A stretch of 64,000 nucleotides of DNA from an uncultured Pseudomonadota bacterium. Its GTDB lineage: Bacteria; Pseudomonadota; Gammaproteobacteria; Xanthomonadales; Ahniellaceae. Positions 1 through 9,400 of this stretch are shown here, one piece after another (positions within the stretch are counted from its first letter, which is position 1; each line of letters opens with the position of its first letter). A program made the translations under genes and the position numbers. Location of the stretch: positions 1 to 64,000 of the forward strand of contig CALKUS010000175.1 in assembly GCA_937996755.1 (NCBI GenBank), written 5' to 3'. The notes under the pieces were generated by a model that saw nothing but the letters and a program-made list of their open reading frames with translations, ran no database searches and was not told the origin of the DNA.

Positions 1-316
1 GCGCCCACGCGTCGTACTGTCGCACGTCGATCGCGACCGCGCGGAACGGCTTGCCCTCTGCGCGCAGCGACTCGTTGCCGTCTTTCGTCGCGAGCGACAC
101 GCCGCGCGTCAGGACGGTCCACGCCTTGCTGCGGAACGCGACGACCGGCGGCCCCAGCTCCACCGCGTCGACCGCTTCGTCGAAGCGGTAGTAAGCGCGC
201 CACTCGTCGGCCGCGCGATGGCGCAGCACCAGCGTGCCCGAAACCGGATCCGGTTCGGCCGCGAAGACCGCACCGTGCAACGCGAACAGGAGCAAGCCGA
301 GGACGAAGGCGCGCAT
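1..316 (-). CDS. Secreted protein, N-terminal part (runs off the window)
   Basis: The frame begins at an ATG at 316 and stays open to base 1, so about 105 residues are visible and the C-terminus is missing. The first ~20 residues form a signal peptide (Met-Arg, then a Leu/Ala/Phe-rich core ending FAA), followed by SGTLVLRHRAADEWRAYYRF. This marks an exported protein, but the visible part matches no family I recognise. Codon usage (G/C at nearly every third position) supports it as real coding sequence. It is followed, on the same strand, by the gene at 393-1055 lying upstream, with 76 bases between them. Confidence 0.7.
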   Translation of the reverse strand, partial: MRAFVLGLLLFALHGAVFAAEPDPVSGTLVLRHRAADEWRAYYRFDEAVDAVELGPPVVAFRSKAWTVLTRGVSLATKDGNESLRAEGKPFRAVAIDVRQYDAWA

Positions 317-392
317 GGGAAACCAGGTCATTCTCGCGGGACGCCAAGGGTGTCCGGCACGACGGCGCGGCGCATGGCCCGGAAGTCTGGTT

Positions 393-1055
393 TCAACGGG
401 CCGCGCCCCGGTCCAATCCGAACACCCCGCGCGCGATCAGCACGATCGACGCGACGTAGATCGAGACGATGATCGCCGTCGACGCGGGGAACGGCGCGAT
501 GAAGCGGTTGATGCCGATCAGCGAGTCGGACACGAGGAACAGCAGCCCACCGATGCCGAGCCAGCGCGATTCGCGCACCATGAGCGCGGTGACGGTCATC
601 GCGAGCAGCGCCGCCAGGTACACGATCACGGCGACGCGCATCGCGCCGAGGTTCGGCCACGCGAACGCGAGCAGCGTGGCTTCGCCGGCGACGAGCGCGA
701 GCACGTGCGGCACGCGCGACGGCGTGAAGCGCGCCCACGGCAGGAACGCGATCGTGAACGCGACCTGCGTGACGAGGAAGCAGCCGAGCCCGTGCGGCAG
801 GTAGCGAGTGCGGTCGAGGTCGAGGAACACGTCGCCGCCCGCGGCCGCGATGAACGCGATCACCATCAGCACGCGCGTGCGCCCGTGCAGGCGCTGCGCG
901 GACAGCACGCAGAGCGTCAGCGCCGGCACCGCCTTCAGCGCGTAGCTCAGCGGATACGGATGCCAGGCGAGCGACGCGACGTAGGCGAGCCCGACGAGCA
1001 TCGCGAACCAGAGCCAGCGATCGGGTGCGTCGCGCTGCATCGGGATGGCGGACAT
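393..1055 (-). CDS. YhhN/TMEM86 family membrane protein
   Basis: This 220-residue protein consists almost entirely of hydrophobic helices (about eight). The spacing and signature residues are those of the YhhN family: a GGDVFLDLDR stretch after the second or third helix and a FLVSDSLIG stretch near the end, both with acidic residues inside membrane segments. Animal TMEM86 relatives are lysoplasmalogenases that cleave the vinyl-ether bond of lysoplasmalogens. Bacterial YhhN proteins are much less certain, so only the family is assigned. The start ATG at 1055 has a second in-frame ATG five codons later. It lies alone between the molybdenum enzyme cluster and the protein at the window edge. Confidence 0.88.
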   Translation of the reverse strand: MSAIPMQRDAPDRWLWFAMLVGLAYVASLAWHPYPLSYALKAVPALTLCVLSAQRLHGRTRVLMVIAFIAAAGGDVFLDLDRTRYLPHGLGCFLVTQVAFTIAFLPWARFTPSRVPHVLALVAGEATLLAFAWPNLGAMRVAVIVYLAALLAMTVTALMVRESRWLGIGGLLFLVSDSLIGINRFIAPFPASTAIIVSIYVASIVLIARGVFGLDRGAAR

Positions 1056-1128
1056 GCGCTCGCTCGCATCGGGGTCGATGCGGCAAGCGTGCGCGAGGAC
1101 GCGCGCGCGCGCAATGCGCGCGTCCGGA

Positions 1129-1374
1129 TCAGCCCGCGGGGCAGGGCGGGGCGGCGTCCATCCACGTGCGGAACGCCGCGGTGAAGTCGGCGTGCTTCAC
1201 GTCGACGGGCGCGGCCCGTACCTGTCGCCCGGCATGTGGCGGTTGCGGCAGCGCGGGTGCCGGCACACCTGCGCCACGGTCGCGAATGCCTCCAGGCCTT
1301 CGTCCTTGCCGGGCGACTGCGATTGCGCAGCGGGGAGCGAGCAATGCGAGGAACGCCAGCGCGAGCATCTTCAT
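1129..1374 (-). pseudogene. Decayed heme-type third subunit of the isoquinoline 1-oxidoreductase operon
   Basis: The gene sits 11 bases after the Mo subunit, where related operons carry a small exported c-type heme protein. The ATG at 1374 starts a signal peptide (MKMLALAFLALLA). Shifting one base forward then gives LEAFATVAQVCRHPRCRNRH followed by MPGDRY, which is the start of that family, in which the motif reads CxxCH. Here the second Cys is Arg (CRNRH). That frame stops soon, and the original frame then gives VKHADFTAAFRTWMDAAPPC, the family C-terminus. The roughly 100 residues between, including the second CxxCH, are absent. Two frame changes, a lost heme Cys and a large deletion argue for a dead gene. 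Family recognition is from memory; an 81-residue unrelated protein is the alternative. Confidence 0.6.
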
Positions 1375-1385
1375 GGCGTCCTCCT

Positions 1386-3542
1386 TCAGGCCAGCCGGAT
1401 CGGCAGTTCGCGTACGCGCTTGCCGGTGAGCGCGGAGACCGCGTTCGCCACGGCCGGCGCGATCGGCGGCGTGCCGGGCTCGCCGACGCCCGTCGGCTTC
1501 TCGGCGCTCTTCACGATGTGCACGTCGACCACCGGCATCTCGTTCAGGCGCAGCACCCGGTAGTCGTGGAAGTTGGACTGCTGCACCTCGCCGCCCTTGA
1601 AGCTCAGTTCGGAATGCAGCGCCGCGCCCAGGCCGAACGCGATGCCGGACTGGATCTGCGCCTCGATCTGGTTCGGGTTGACGGCGATGCCGCAGTCGAC
1701 GGCGCAGGTCACGCGATGCACGCGTACCTTGCCGCCCTCGATCGACACCTCCGCGACCTGCGCGACGTAGCTGTCGAACGACGAGTGCACGGCCACGCCG
1801 CGCGCACGGCCCTTCGGCAGCGGCGAGCCCCACTTCGATTTCTCGGCCACCAGGTCCAGCACGCCGAGGTGGCGCGGGTGGTTCGCGAGCAGGCCGCGGC
1901 GATACTCGACGGGATCCTTGCCCGCGAGCGCGGCGAGCTCGTCGACCAGCGACTCCATCACGAAGCCGTTGTAGCTGTGGCCGACCGAGCGCCACCAGAG
2001 CACCGGGATGCCGGTCTTCGGCGAATGCAGCGCGACGTGGCGGTCGGGCACGTCGCCGATGTACGGCGAGTTGTGCACGCCTTCCACGGACGTCTCGTCG
2101 ACGCCGTCCTTCACCATCATCGCTTCCATCATCGTGCCGGCCATGATCGACTGGCCCACGAGCACGTGGTGCCACGCCACGGGCTTGCCCGTTGCGTCGA
2201 TCCCGATCTTCGCCACCTGCACGTACATCGGGCGGTAGTAGCCGCCGCGCACGTCGTCCTCGCGTGTCCACACGGTCTTGACCGGTGCGCCCGCCGCCTT
2301 CGCGACGTGCACCGCTTCCGCCACGAAATCCGACGTGGGCGTCGCGCGCCGGCCGAAGCCGCCGCCGAGGAACATCGTGTGGATGAACACCTGCTCGGGC
2401 TTCAGGCCGGTGATCTGTGCCGCGACGCCCTGGTCCATCGTCTGGAACTGCGTGCCCGTCCACACGTCGCAGCGATCGGCCGCGATCTTGACGGTGCAGT
2501 TGAGCGGCTCCATCGGCGCGTGCGCGAGGTACGGCACGTGGTAGACGGCCTCGAGCGTCTTCGCCGCCTTGCCGAGCGCGGCCTTCGCGTCGCCCGCCGT
2601 GTTCGCGACGGCGCCATCGGTGTCGGCGAGCGCACGGAACTCGTCGCGCAGGCGCGTCGAGTCGAGCTGCGCGTTCGGGCCGCGGTCCCACGCCACCTCG
2701 AGCGCATCGCGACCGAGCTTCGCGGCCCAGAAGTGGTCCGCCACGACGGCGACGCCGCTCGGCACCTGCACGACGTGGCGCACGCCCGGCACGGCCTTCG
2801 CCCTGGTGGCATCGAACGACTTCACGGTCGCGCCGAACACCGGCGCGCGCAGGACGAGCGCAGTGAGCAGCCCGTCGAACTTCACGTCCATGCCGAACTG
2901 CGCCGTGCCGTCGATCTTCTCCGGCGTGTCGAGGCGCTTCGTCGGCTTGCCGATCAGCTTCCAGTCCTTCGGGTCCTTCAGCGCGAGCGTCTTCGGGTCG
3001 GGCGCCTGCAGCTTGCCGGCCTCGTTCGCGAGCTCGCCGTAGCGCGCACGCCTGTCGCCCGCGATCGCGAAGCCGTTCTCGGTGCGCACGGCCGAGGGCT
3101 CCACGCCGAACTTCGCGGCCGCGGCCTGAACGAGCATCGCGCGCGCCGCGGCGCCGGCCTGGCGATAACGCTCGAACTCGCTCGACGTGCTCGTCGAGCC
3201 GCCCGTCATCTGCATGCCGAAGCCGGTGTGCTTGTAGGCGTCGGCGGCGGGCGCGTGCTCCACCCTGATGCGCTTCCAGTCGGCGTCGAGCTCCTCGGCG
3301 ATCAGCATCGGCAGCGCAGTCCAGATGCCCTGGCCCATCTCCGAGTGCGCGAGCAGCACGGTGATCGTGTCGTCGGCCGCCACGCGCAGGTATGCGTTCG
3401 GTACGAACGCGGTGGCCGCGGGTGTGGCGTCGAGCGCGGCGGCGAAGCGGTTCGCGCCGGGCACGACGAAACCGAGCACGAGGCCACCGCCCGCGACGGC
3501 GGACGCCTTCAGGAAGCCGCGGCGGGTCAACGTGGCGCTCAT
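1386..3542 (-). CDS. iorB: Molybdopterin-binding subunit, isoquinoline 1-oxidoreductase-type aldehyde/azaheterocycle hydroxylase
   Basis: The protein has 718 residues and belongs to the xanthine dehydrogenase family, large subunit. It starts at an ATG at 3542 that overlaps the stop of the 2Fe-2S gene (ATGA), and opens with a twin-arginine signal ([14 protein letters not shown]), so it is exported folded with its cofactor. Mo-pterin motifs are present: [49 protein letters not shown] and [17 protein letters not shown], the last holding the likely catalytic Glu. This class hydroxylates N-heterocycles or aldehydes and passes electrons through the small subunit. The substrate cannot be told from sequence. 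XdhC, a cytidylyltransferase and modABC nearby supply cofactor assembly and molybdate. Confidence 0.92.
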   Translation of the reverse strand: MSATLTRRGFLKASAVAGGGLVLGFVVPGANRFAAALDATPAATAFVPNAYLRVAADDTITVLLAHSEMGQGIWTALPMLIAEELDADWKRIRVEHAPAADAYKHTGFGMQMTGGSTSTSSEFERYRQAGAAARAMLVQAAAAKFGVEPSAVRTENGFAIAGDRRARYGELANEAGKLQAPDPKTLALKDPKDWKLIGKPTKRLDTPEKIDGTAQFGMDVKFDGLLTALVLRAPVFGATVKSFDATRAKAVPGVRHVVQVPSGVAVVADHFWAAKLGRDALEVAWDRGPNAQLDSTRLRDEFRALADTDGAVANTAGDAKAALGKAAKTLEAVYHVPYLAHAPMEPLNCTVKIAADRCDVWTGTQFQTMDQGVAAQITGLKPEQVFIHTMFLGGGFGRRATPTSDFVAEAVHVAKAAGAPVKTVWTREDDVRGGYYRPMYVQVAKIGIDATGKPVAWHHVLVGQSIMAGTMMEAMMVKDGVDETSVEGVHNSPYIGDVPDRHVALHSPKTGIPVLWWRSVGHSYNGFVMESLVDELAALAGKDPVEYRRGLLANHPRHLGVLDLVAEKSKWGSPLPKGRARGVAVHSSFDSYVAQVAEVSIEGGKVRVHRVTCAVDCGIAVNPNQIEAQIQSGIAFGLGAALHSELSFKGGEVQQSNFHDYRVLRLNEMPVVDVHIVKSAEKPTGVGEPGTPPIAPAVANAVSALTGKRVRELPIRLA

Positions 3543-4003
3543 GCCTGCTCTCCCTTCGCGAGCTCGGCCGCGCGATGCACGGCCGCGCGGATGCGCGGAT
3601 ACGTGCCGCAACGGCAGAGGTTGCCGCTCATCGCGGCGTCGATGTCGGCGTCGGTGGGCGCGGGTGTGACCGCGAGCAGCGCGGCGGCCGCCATGATCTG
3701 CCCCGACTGGCAGTAGCCGCATTGCACGACGTCGAGCTCCGCCCAGGCGCGCTGCACCGCGTGCGCGCGCTTCGCGCCGAGGCCCTCGATCGTGGTGATG
3801 TCCTTTCCCTCCACCGCGCTGGCCGGCGTCACGCAGGAACGCAGCGGATGACCGTCGACGTGGACGGTGCACGCGCCGCACTGCGCGACGCCGCAACCGA
3901 ACTTCGTGCCGGTGAGGCCGAGCAGGTCGCGCAGCGCCCAGAGCAGCGGGATGTCGGACGGGGCGTCGATCTCGTGGACGGAACCATTCACGGTCAGCTT
4001 CAT
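3539..4003 (-). CDS. iorA: (2Fe-2S)-binding subunit of the molybdenum hydroxylase
   Basis: This 154-residue protein holds two 2Fe-2S clusters. A plant-ferredoxin-type N-terminal domain has [15 protein letters not shown] and a later Cys in RSCVTPA; a helical C-terminal domain has [11 protein letters not shown] and [12 protein letters not shown]. The start is the ATG at 4003, preceded by a GAGGGA ribosome-binding site; upstream in-frame Met codons lack one. Its TGA overlaps the ATG of the Mo subunit by four bases, which implies translational coupling and a 1:1 complex. There is no FAD subunit nearby, as is normal for this two-subunit periplasmic class, where electrons go to a cytochrome rather than NAD. 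It is divergent from xdhC, with 91 bases between. Confidence 0.93.
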   Translation of the reverse strand: MKLTVNGSVHEIDAPSDIPLLWALRDLLGLTGTKFGCGVAQCGACTVHVDGHPLRSCVTPASAVEGKDITTIEGLGAKRAHAVQRAWAELDVVQCGYCQSGQIMAAAALLAVTPAPTDADIDAAMSGNLCRCGTYPRIRAAVHRAAELAKGEQA

Positions 4004-4094
4004 CGCACGTCCCTCGCGGCCTTCTGGGGAAGCCGCCAGCCTACTCCGCGGATAGCGGCGTTGCACTCGCGCGGGCGACTTCGCAGAATCGGGC

Positions 4095-5057
4095 ATGGCC
4101 GCCCTGCATCGCTCGGTGCTCGATGCCGCACGTCGCGCGCTGCACGACGGCGAACCCGGTGTGCTCGCGCTCGTGCTGGAGACCGAAGGCTCGACCTATG
4201 TGCCCGCGGGTGCGGCCGCGTGGTTCGGCGCGCACGCGCATGCGGGCTGGCTCAGCGGCGGCTGCCTCGAGACGGAGATCGCGCAACACGCGGCGCTCGC
4301 GTGCGAGCGCAGCGAGCTCGGCTGGCTGGAGCTCGACACGCGCGCCGACGAAGACCTGCTCGACGCCTCGTCGGCCGGTTGCCGTGGCCGCCTGCGCCTC
4401 GCGCTGCTGCCGCTCGCGGCCCTGCCGGGCATCGACGGGCTGCTCGATTGCTGGTTCGGCGAAGTCGCGGCGCCCACGCTGGCGCTGCACGTGGACGGCA
4501 GCGTGCAGGCGCGGTTCGGCGGCCGCACGCTGGACTGGCGATTGCCCGTCGCGACGTGCGGCTGGCGCAGCGAAGCGCGCAGCTGGGCGCTCGTGTTCGC
4601 GACGCTGCCGCGCGTCGCGGTGTTCGGCGCCGGGCCGGAGTCGGCCACGTTGCTGCCGCTGCTGCGCCGTCTCGGCGCGCGCGTGCTGCTGATCGAGCGC
4701 CGCGATCGCTGGGCCGCGGCGGCGGCGCTCGCCGACGTGCACCTCGCGCTCGCGCCCGCCGCGGCGCTCGCGCATCCCGAAGTCGCCGCGGCCGGAGCCG
4801 CGCTGGTGATGCACCATCATTTCGAGTTCGATCGCGAAGCGCTCGAAGCGCTCGCCCCGAGCAGCATCGCGTTCGTCGGCCTGCTCGGGCCGCGGCGGCG
4901 CCGCGATGACCTGTTCCGCGTGCTGCCCGCGACCGCGCGCACGTCGCTCGAACCGCGGCTGCACGCGCCGATCGGCCTCGACCTCGGCGGCTTCGGCGCC
5001 GAGGCGATCGCGCTCAGCACGGCCGCGCAGTGGCAGGCGTGGCGGCATGGCGCCTGA
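4095..5057 (+). CDS. XdhC/CoxI family molybdenum-enzyme maturation factor
   Basis: The 320-residue protein has the XdhC N-terminal domain ([19 protein letters not shown], then [11 protein letters not shown], with the conserved Gly-Gly-Cys) and a Rossmann-like C-terminal domain ([17 protein letters not shown]). XdhC proteins bind molybdenum cofactor, promote its sulfuration or stability, and insert it into xanthine-dehydrogenase-type apoenzymes. The conserved Cys is in place. The gene is divergent from the hydroxylase genes and overlaps the next gene by 11 bases, so the two are very likely cotranscribed. It should act in the cytoplasm before the hydroxylase is exported through Tat. Confidence 0.9.
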   Translation: MAALHRSVLDAARRALHDGEPGVLALVLETEGSTYVPAGAAAWFGAHAHAGWLSGGCLETEIAQHAALACERSELGWLELDTRADEDLLDASSAGCRGRLRLALLPLAALPGIDGLLDCWFGEVAAPTLALHVDGSVQARFGGRTLDWRLPVATCGWRSEARSWALVFATLPRVAVFGAGPESATLLPLLRRLGARVLLIERRDRWAAAAALADVHLALAPAAALAHPEVAAAGAALVMHHHFEFDREALEALAPSSIAFVGLLGPRRRRDDLFRVLPATARTSLEPRLHAPIGLDLGGFGAEAIALSTAAQWQAWRHGA

Positions 5058-5619
5058 CCACGTCGCGGTGCTGCTCGCAGCCGGCGCGAGCACGCGCCTG
5101 GGCACGCCGAAGCAACTGCTCACGCGAATGGGCGAGACGCTCGTGCGGCGTGCCGCCCGGATGCTGCATTCGACCGCGCCGCGCGAGCTCGTCGTCGTGC
5201 TCGGTGCGCATCGCGTGCTCGTCGAGGATGCGCTCGCCACCGCGCCCGTGCGCATCGTCGTCAACGACGATTGGGAAGAGGGCATCGCGAGCAGCCTGCG
5301 TTGCGCGGCGGCGGCGATCGGCGCCAACCGCGTGCTGATCGCGTTGTGCGACCAGCCGGCGCTCAGCGCCGAGCACCTGCACGCGCTGCTCGCATGCGAC
5401 GGCTGCGCCGCGACTTCCTACGACGGCAGGCCCGGCGTGCCCGCGGTCGTCGACGCCGCGCTGTGGACGCACGCCGCCACGCTGCGCGGCGATCGCGGCT
5501 TTGCTGCATTGCTCGCGCAACGCAACGACGTCGTGCGACTGGCCGCGCCCGCGCTGTTCGTCGACATCGACACGCCGGCGCAGCTGGCCGAAGCGCGGGC
5601 GCACGGGCTGGTCGACTGA
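5047..5619 (+). CDS. MobA/MocA-like molybdenum cofactor nucleotidyltransferase
   Basis: This 190-residue protein begins with the NTP-transferase loop LLAAGASTRLGTPKQLL (pattern LAAGxSxRxGxxK) and has the metal-binding Asp in LIALCDQPAL. These are hallmarks of the MobA-like NTP transferase family. MocA-type members attach CMP to Mo-molybdopterin, giving the MCD form used by exported xanthine-dehydrogenase-family enzymes. That fits the neighbouring two-subunit hydroxylase, which is of the MCD class. MobA (GMP addition) is the other family option. The ATG at 5047 lies inside the end of xdhC (11-base overlap), showing tight coupling. Confidence 0.85.
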   Translation: MAPDHVAVLLAAGASTRLGTPKQLLTRMGETLVRRAARMLHSTAPRELVVVLGAHRVLVEDALATAPVRIVVNDDWEEGIASSLRCAAAAIGANRVLIALCDQPALSAEHLHALLACDGCAATSYDGRPGVPAVVDAALWTHAATLRGDRGFAALLAQRNDVVRLAAPALFVDIDTPAQLAEARAHGLVD

Positions 5620-5622
5620 CGC

Positions 5623-6378
5623 TCAGGGCTTGCGCGCGCGCACCACGGGGCGCGCATGCCCGGAGACGGCGAGCTGCGGCCGCGCGATCGCGCAGTCGAC
5701 GAAGCCTGCCTGTGCGAGTCGGGCGGTGATGTCGCTGCCGTAGTCGCGATGGCAGAGCACGCGATTGCCGCGGTAGGCGTCGCCGTGGAATTCCGGCGGA
5801 TGCAGGTGCACGAGGACGCCGCCTGCGACGCGCGTGCGCTCGACGGTGTCGACGTTCGCGGACAACGGCACCGTGAACAGCGTCCAGCCGCCCGGCCGCA
5901 GCACGCGGTGCACCTCGCGGAACGCGGCGGCGTCGTCCTGCACGTGCTCGAACACCTCCGTGCTCGTGACGAGGTCGAAGCTCGCGTCGGCGTAAGTCAG
6001 GCGCTGCAGGTCTTCGCAACGGATGCCGCGCTCGATGCGACCGCGCTCGACGCCCTCGAAGTATTCGCTCGTGGCGAGCGTGCGCGTCTCGCGTCGCAGC
6101 CAGGCGACGAGCGGACCGCGGGCCGACGGCTCGTACGCGTCCACCCACGACAGGTCGGGGAACTGCTCGCGCACGACGGCGGCGAGCGACTGCGTGACCG
6201 CACTCGCGCCGCAGCGCAGGCAACGAACGCCGAGCTCGGACCTGTCGAGCGTGAGCAGCCAGTTCGCGCCGCACAACGGGCAGTGCGAGCGCTGCAATCG
6301 CAACGCGCGCACGTCGAGCAGGCGCCACGCGTTGCGCAGCCTGGTCAGTCGCGTGGTGGCGGGGCCGATGCGAGCCAT
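5623..6378 (-). CDS. Class I SAM-dependent methyltransferase with N-terminal zinc-finger-like segment
   Basis: The 251-residue protein starts near its N-terminus with two Cys pairs (CPLCGANW and CLRCGAS), which probably bind zinc. A Methyltransf_11 fold follows: the SAM region ends in DASFDLVTSTEVFEHV and EVHRVLRPGGWTLFTVPL, typical of motifs II and III. The usual first glycine loop is weak, replaced by a segment around YEPSARGPLVAWL. Such proteins methylate small molecules or lipids; the substrate is unknown. It is convergent with the cytidylyltransferase gene, three bases separating the stops. An earlier Met is available, but the ATG at 6378 gives a normal N-terminus. Confidence 0.82.
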   Translation of the reverse strand: MARIGPATTRLTRLRNAWRLLDVRALRLQRSHCPLCGANWLLTLDRSELGVRCLRCGASAVTQSLAAVVREQFPDLSWVDAYEPSARGPLVAWLRRETRTLATSEYFEGVERGRIERGIRCEDLQRLTYADASFDLVTSTEVFEHVQDDAAAFREVHRVLRPGGWTLFTVPLSANVDTVERTRVAGGVLVHLHPPEFHGDAYRGNRVLCHRDYGSDITARLAQAGFVDCAIARPQLAVSGHARPVVRARKP

Positions 6379-6395
6379 CGGCACCAGTATCGCGC

Positions 6396-6602
6396 TCAGA
6401 CCCGCGCGAGCTCCATCGAGTGACCCGGGAAATCTTCCAGCCACACGACGGCCGGACGACCGGCGTCGCGTTCGATGCCGGCCTGGTGCAGGGCGTGCGC
6501 GACCGCGAACCCCTGCGTGTGGTGGACGGCGACCGCGCTGCCGTCGCAGCGCACGGCCCACAGCGAGCAATCGTTTTCTGGCGTGACGGAGAAATAGCGC
6601 AT
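6396..6602 (-). CDS. Small DUF2188-like protein
   Basis: The 68-residue product begins MRYFSVTPENDCSLWAV and resembles the short DUF2188 type: a beta-strand start, a central helix (FAVAHALHQAGIERDAG) and a short C-terminal strand. No function is known for such proteins. The gene lies 17 bases upstream of the methyltransferase on the same strand, so the two may form a unit. The start was placed at 6602 because the longer upstream extension is low-complexity Pro/Ala and shows no ribosome-binding site. Confidence 0.6.
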   Translation of the reverse strand: MRYFSVTPENDCSLWAVRCDGSAVAVHHTQGFAVAHALHQAGIERDAGRPAVVWLEDFPGHSMELARV

Positions 6603-6686
6603 GGCGGTACCCCGGGTCGGTGTCGCATTCGCCGGTGGGGCCGGCGACGTGGGACGACTGTCGGGCGAGCGAGCCGCCGACGCCAT

Positions 6687-6698
6687 GGGTGATCACCC
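6687..6698. promoter_or_regulatory. 12-bp perfect palindrome upstream of modA
   Basis: GGGTGATCACCC reads the same on both strands and lies in the 187-base divergent gap between the small gene starting at 6602 and modA at 6790. It does not resemble the ModE operator (TATATA-type arms). The rest of the gap shows a possible -10 TATCCT (at about 6759) within an inverted repeat CGCCGG/CCGGCG, but no clear -35. It could be an operator for either gene, or chance. Confidence 0.3.
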
Positions 6699-6789
6699 GG
6701 AGCCGGTGCGTGAATTCACCGCGCTTCACGATTCGCGGCGGACGCAGCCGCCGGGCTATCCTTCCGGCGAGCCGCACGCCGGACGAGCC

Positions 6790-7533
6790 ATGCGCCCCGC
6801 ACTACTGTTCTGTCTCAGCGTGCTGCTGTCGCTTCCGGTGCGCGCCGACGGCGTCGACGTGGCCGTCGCCGCGAACTTCGCGGGTCCCATGGCCGCGATC
6901 GCGGAGCGCTTCCACGCCGCCACCGGACACGACGTGCGACTCTCGCCAGGGGCGACGGGAAAGCTCTACGCCCAGGTCGCGAACGGCGCGCCGTTCGACG
7001 TGTTCCTGTCCGCCGACGAGGAAACGCCGCGGCGACTGGTCGCCGAAGGGCACGCCGACGGCGCGTCGCGCTTCACCTATGCGGTCGGTGCGCTCGTGCT
7101 GTGGTCGCCCGATGCCGGCCTCGCCGTCGCGGACGGTGCCGTGTTGAAGACGGGCACGTTCGCGAAGCTCGCGATCGCGAACCCGAAGACCGCGCCGTAC
7201 GGACGCGCGGCGATCGAGGTGCTCGGGAAGCTCGGCGTGCTCGCGGCCGTCGAGCCGAAGCTCGTGCAGGGCGAAAGCATCGCGCAGGCGTTCCAGTTCG
7301 TGCGGTCGGGCAATGCGACGCTCGGCTTCGTGGCGCTCTCGCAGGTGCTCGGCGAGGACGGAGCGATCACCGGTTCGGCCTGGCGCGTGCCCGAGGCGTT
7401 GCATGCACCCATCCGGCAGGACGCGGTATTGCTGAAGCACGGACGCGGCAATGCCGCTGCCGCCGCGCTGCTCGCGTACCTGAAGGGCGACGCGGCCACC
7501 ACGGTCATGCGTCGCTACGGCTACACGCCCTGA
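6790..7533 (+). CDS. modA: Molybdate ABC transporter, periplasmic binding protein
   Basis: The 247-residue protein has a signal peptide ([19 protein letters not shown]) followed by [12 protein letters not shown], the usual ModA start in which backbone and Ser/Thr groups bind the oxyanion. The motifs [25 protein letters not shown] and [11 protein letters not shown] are characteristic of ModA. It captures molybdate or tungstate in the periplasm and delivers it to ModB/ModC. The ATG at 6790 opens a three-gene modABC operon; modB follows within 12 bases. Its position 1 kb from the molybdenum hydroxylase genes indicates clustered supply of the metal. No ModE gene is seen. Confidence 0.95.
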   Translation: MRPALLFCLSVLLSLPVRADGVDVAVAANFAGPMAAIAERFHAATGHDVRLSPGATGKLYAQVANGAPFDVFLSADEETPRRLVAEGHADGASRFTYAVGALVLWSPDAGLAVADGAVLKTGTFAKLAIANPKTAPYGRAAIEVLGKLGVLAAVEPKLVQGESIAQAFQFVRSGNATLGFVALSQVLGEDGAITGSAWRVPEALHAPIRQDAVLLKHGRGNAAAAALLAYLKGDAATTVMRRYGYTP

Positions 7534-7544
7534 CCGGCGACCCC

Positions 7545-8228
7545 GTGGCCCTCGCCAGCGACGACCTCGGCGCGATCTGGCTGACCGCGAAGCTCGCGGC
7601 CACCGTCACCCTGTTGCTGCTGCTGATCGGCACGCCGATCGCGTGGTGGCTCGCACGCACGCGTTCGCGCTGGAAGGCGCCGGTCGCGGCGCTCGTCGCG
7701 ATGCCGCTCGTGCTGCCGCCGACCGTGATCGGCTTCTACCTGCTGCTCGTGCTCGGCCCGCACGGCGCGATCGGGCAACTGACGCAGGCGCTCGGCCTGG
7801 GCCTGCTGCCGTTCACGTTCGCGGGGCTCGTCGTCGCGTCGGTGTGCTACTCCCTGCCGTTCGTCGTGCAGCCGATCCAGCTCGCGTTCGAGGCGATCGG
7901 CGAGCGCCCGTGGGAAGTCGCGGCGACGTTGCGCGCCGGCCGGCTCGACCGGTTCTTCACCGTGATGGTGCCGCTCGCGCGCCCGGGGTTCATCACGGCG
8001 GCCGTGCTCGGCTTCGCGCACACGGTCGGCGAGTTCGGCGTGGTGCTCATGATCGGCGGCAACATCCCGGACGAGACGCGCGTCGTCTCGGTGCAGCTCT
8101 ACGACCACGTCGAGGCGCTGGAGTACGCGCAGGCGCACGGCCTCGCCGGCGCGATGGTCGCATTCTCGTTCGTCGTGCTGCTCGCGCTCTACGTCGCGCT
8201 GCCGGCGTGGCGGCGGGCCGCGCGATGA
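7545..8228 (+). CDS. modB: Molybdate ABC transporter permease
   Basis: This 227-residue inner-membrane protein has five or six helices and the permease signature running from the EAA-type loop ([20 protein letters not shown]) to [20 protein letters not shown], the latter typical of ModB. The start is taken as the GTG at 7545, eleven bases after modA, because no ATG precedes the first helix ([17 protein letters not shown]); a ribosome-binding site is weak, which fits translational coupling. It forms the homodimeric channel for molybdate. Its stop overlaps the modC start by four bases. Confidence 0.93.
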   Translation: MALASDDLGAIWLTAKLAATVTLLLLLIGTPIAWWLARTRSRWKAPVAALVAMPLVLPPTVIGFYLLLVLGPHGAIGQLTQALGLGLLPFTFAGLVVASVCYSLPFVVQPIQLAFEAIGERPWEVAATLRAGRLDRFFTVMVPLARPGFITAAVLGFAHTVGEFGVVLMIGGNIPDETRVVSVQLYDHVEALEYAQAHGLAGAMVAFSFVVLLALYVALPAWRRAAR

Positions 8229-9316
8229 GCCGCGAACCCGCGACCGACGCGATCCACGCGCGCTTCGACGCGACGTTCGGCGCGTTCCGGCTGGACGTCG
8301 ACCTGCGCCTGCCCGGCCGCGGCGTGACCGCGCTGTTCGGCCATTCGGGTGCCGGCAAGTCCACGTTGCTGCGCTGCATCGCCGGCCTCGTCCGTGCGCC
8401 GGGCGGGCAGCTCGTGGTCGGCGGCGCGACGTGGCAGGACGGCGCGACGTTCGTCCCGCCGCATCGCCGGCCGATCGGCTACGTCTTCCAGGAAGCGAGC
8501 CTGTTCCCGCACCTCACCGTGCGCGGCAACATCGAGTTCGGCATGAATCGCGTGCCGGTGCACGAACGCCGCGTATCGCTCGACGCGGCGATCGCGATGC
8601 TCGGCATCGAGCCGTTGCTGGCGCGGCGCCCGGAAGGGTTGTCCGGCGGCGAGCGCCAGCGCGTGGCGATCGCGCGCGCGCTCGCGGTGAGCCCGCGCTG
8701 GCTGCTGCTGGACGAGCCGCTCGCGGCGCTGGACCACGCGCGCAAGCAGGAGCTGCTGCCCTACCTCGAGCGGCTGCGCGACGAGCTCGACATCCCCGTG
8801 CTGTTCGTGAGCCACGTGCCCGACGAGATCGCGCGCCTCGCCGACCACCTCGTTGTGCTGCGCGACGGACGCACGATGGCCGAAGGCCCGTTGCGCACCA
8901 CGCTCGCGCGGCTCGACCTGGCCGGCGTGTTCGCCGACGACCTGGGCACGGTGCTCGACGCGGTCGTCCTGCGGCACGACGACGCCGAGCACCTCACCGA
9001 GCTCGCCGTGGGCGCGCATTCGCTCGTGGTGGGACGACGCAGCGAGCCGGTCGGGCGCCGGATCCGCGTGCGCGTGCAGGCGAGCGACGTCAGCATCGCG
9101 CTGCAGCAACCCGCCGGCACCAGCATCCTCAACATCCTGCCGGCCACGGTCGTCGAGCTGGCCGACGGACCCGCTGCCGGGCAGGTGCTCGTGCGGCTCG
9201 CCATCGACGACGCGACCATCGTCGCCCGCATTTCCACGCGTTCCCGGCGCCTGCTCGCGCTCGCGCCGGGCATGCCGGCATGGGCGCAGATCAAGAGCGT
9301 CGCGCTGCTGCGCTGA
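8225..9316 (+). CDS. modC: Molybdate ABC transporter ATP-binding protein with TOBE domain
   Basis: The 363-residue ATPase has Walker [11 protein letters not shown]-loop FQEASLFPH, signature [15 protein letters not shown], Walker [13 protein letters not shown] and the switch His in FVSHVPDE. The final ~70 residues form a TOBE (Mop-like) domain ([20 protein letters not shown]), which in ModC senses molybdate and inhibits transport when the metal is plentiful. The ATG at 8225 overlaps the modB stop (ATGA). It powers molybdate import for the nearby hydroxylase and other molybdoenzymes. Confidence 0.95.
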   Translation: MSREPATDAIHARFDATFGAFRLDVDLRLPGRGVTALFGHSGAGKSTLLRCIAGLVRAPGGQLVVGGATWQDGATFVPPHRRPIGYVFQEASLFPHLTVRGNIEFGMNRVPVHERRVSLDAAIAMLGIEPLLARRPEGLSGGERQRVAIARALAVSPRWLLLDEPLAALDHARKQELLPYLERLRDELDIPVLFVSHVPDEIARLADHLVVLRDGRTMAEGPLRTTLARLDLAGVFADDLGTVLDAVVLRHDDAEHLTELAVGAHSLVVGRRSEPVGRRIRVRVQASDVSIALQQPAGTSILNILPATVVELADGPAAGQVLVRLAIDDATIVARISTRSRRLLALAPGMPAWAQIKSVALLR

Positions 9317-9400
9317 CCGCGGCCGCGCAGGCATCTGGCGCAGCGCGCGCCTGCGGGTGCAAGATTCGCGCTCCGGACTCTTGGCGAGGGAGCAAGCGCA

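Noticed and set aside
1236..3716. Long open frame of over 800 codons opposite the molybdenum hydroxylase gene
   Set aside because: It is Arg/His-rich, matches no family, and lies opposite a gene with clear catalytic motifs. High GC opens such frames throughout.
6603..6789. Molybdenum cofactor riboswitch or ModE box before modA
   Set aside because: I could not fit the known riboswitch pairing or TATATA-type ModE arms to this gap; only a short palindrome and a hairpin are visible.
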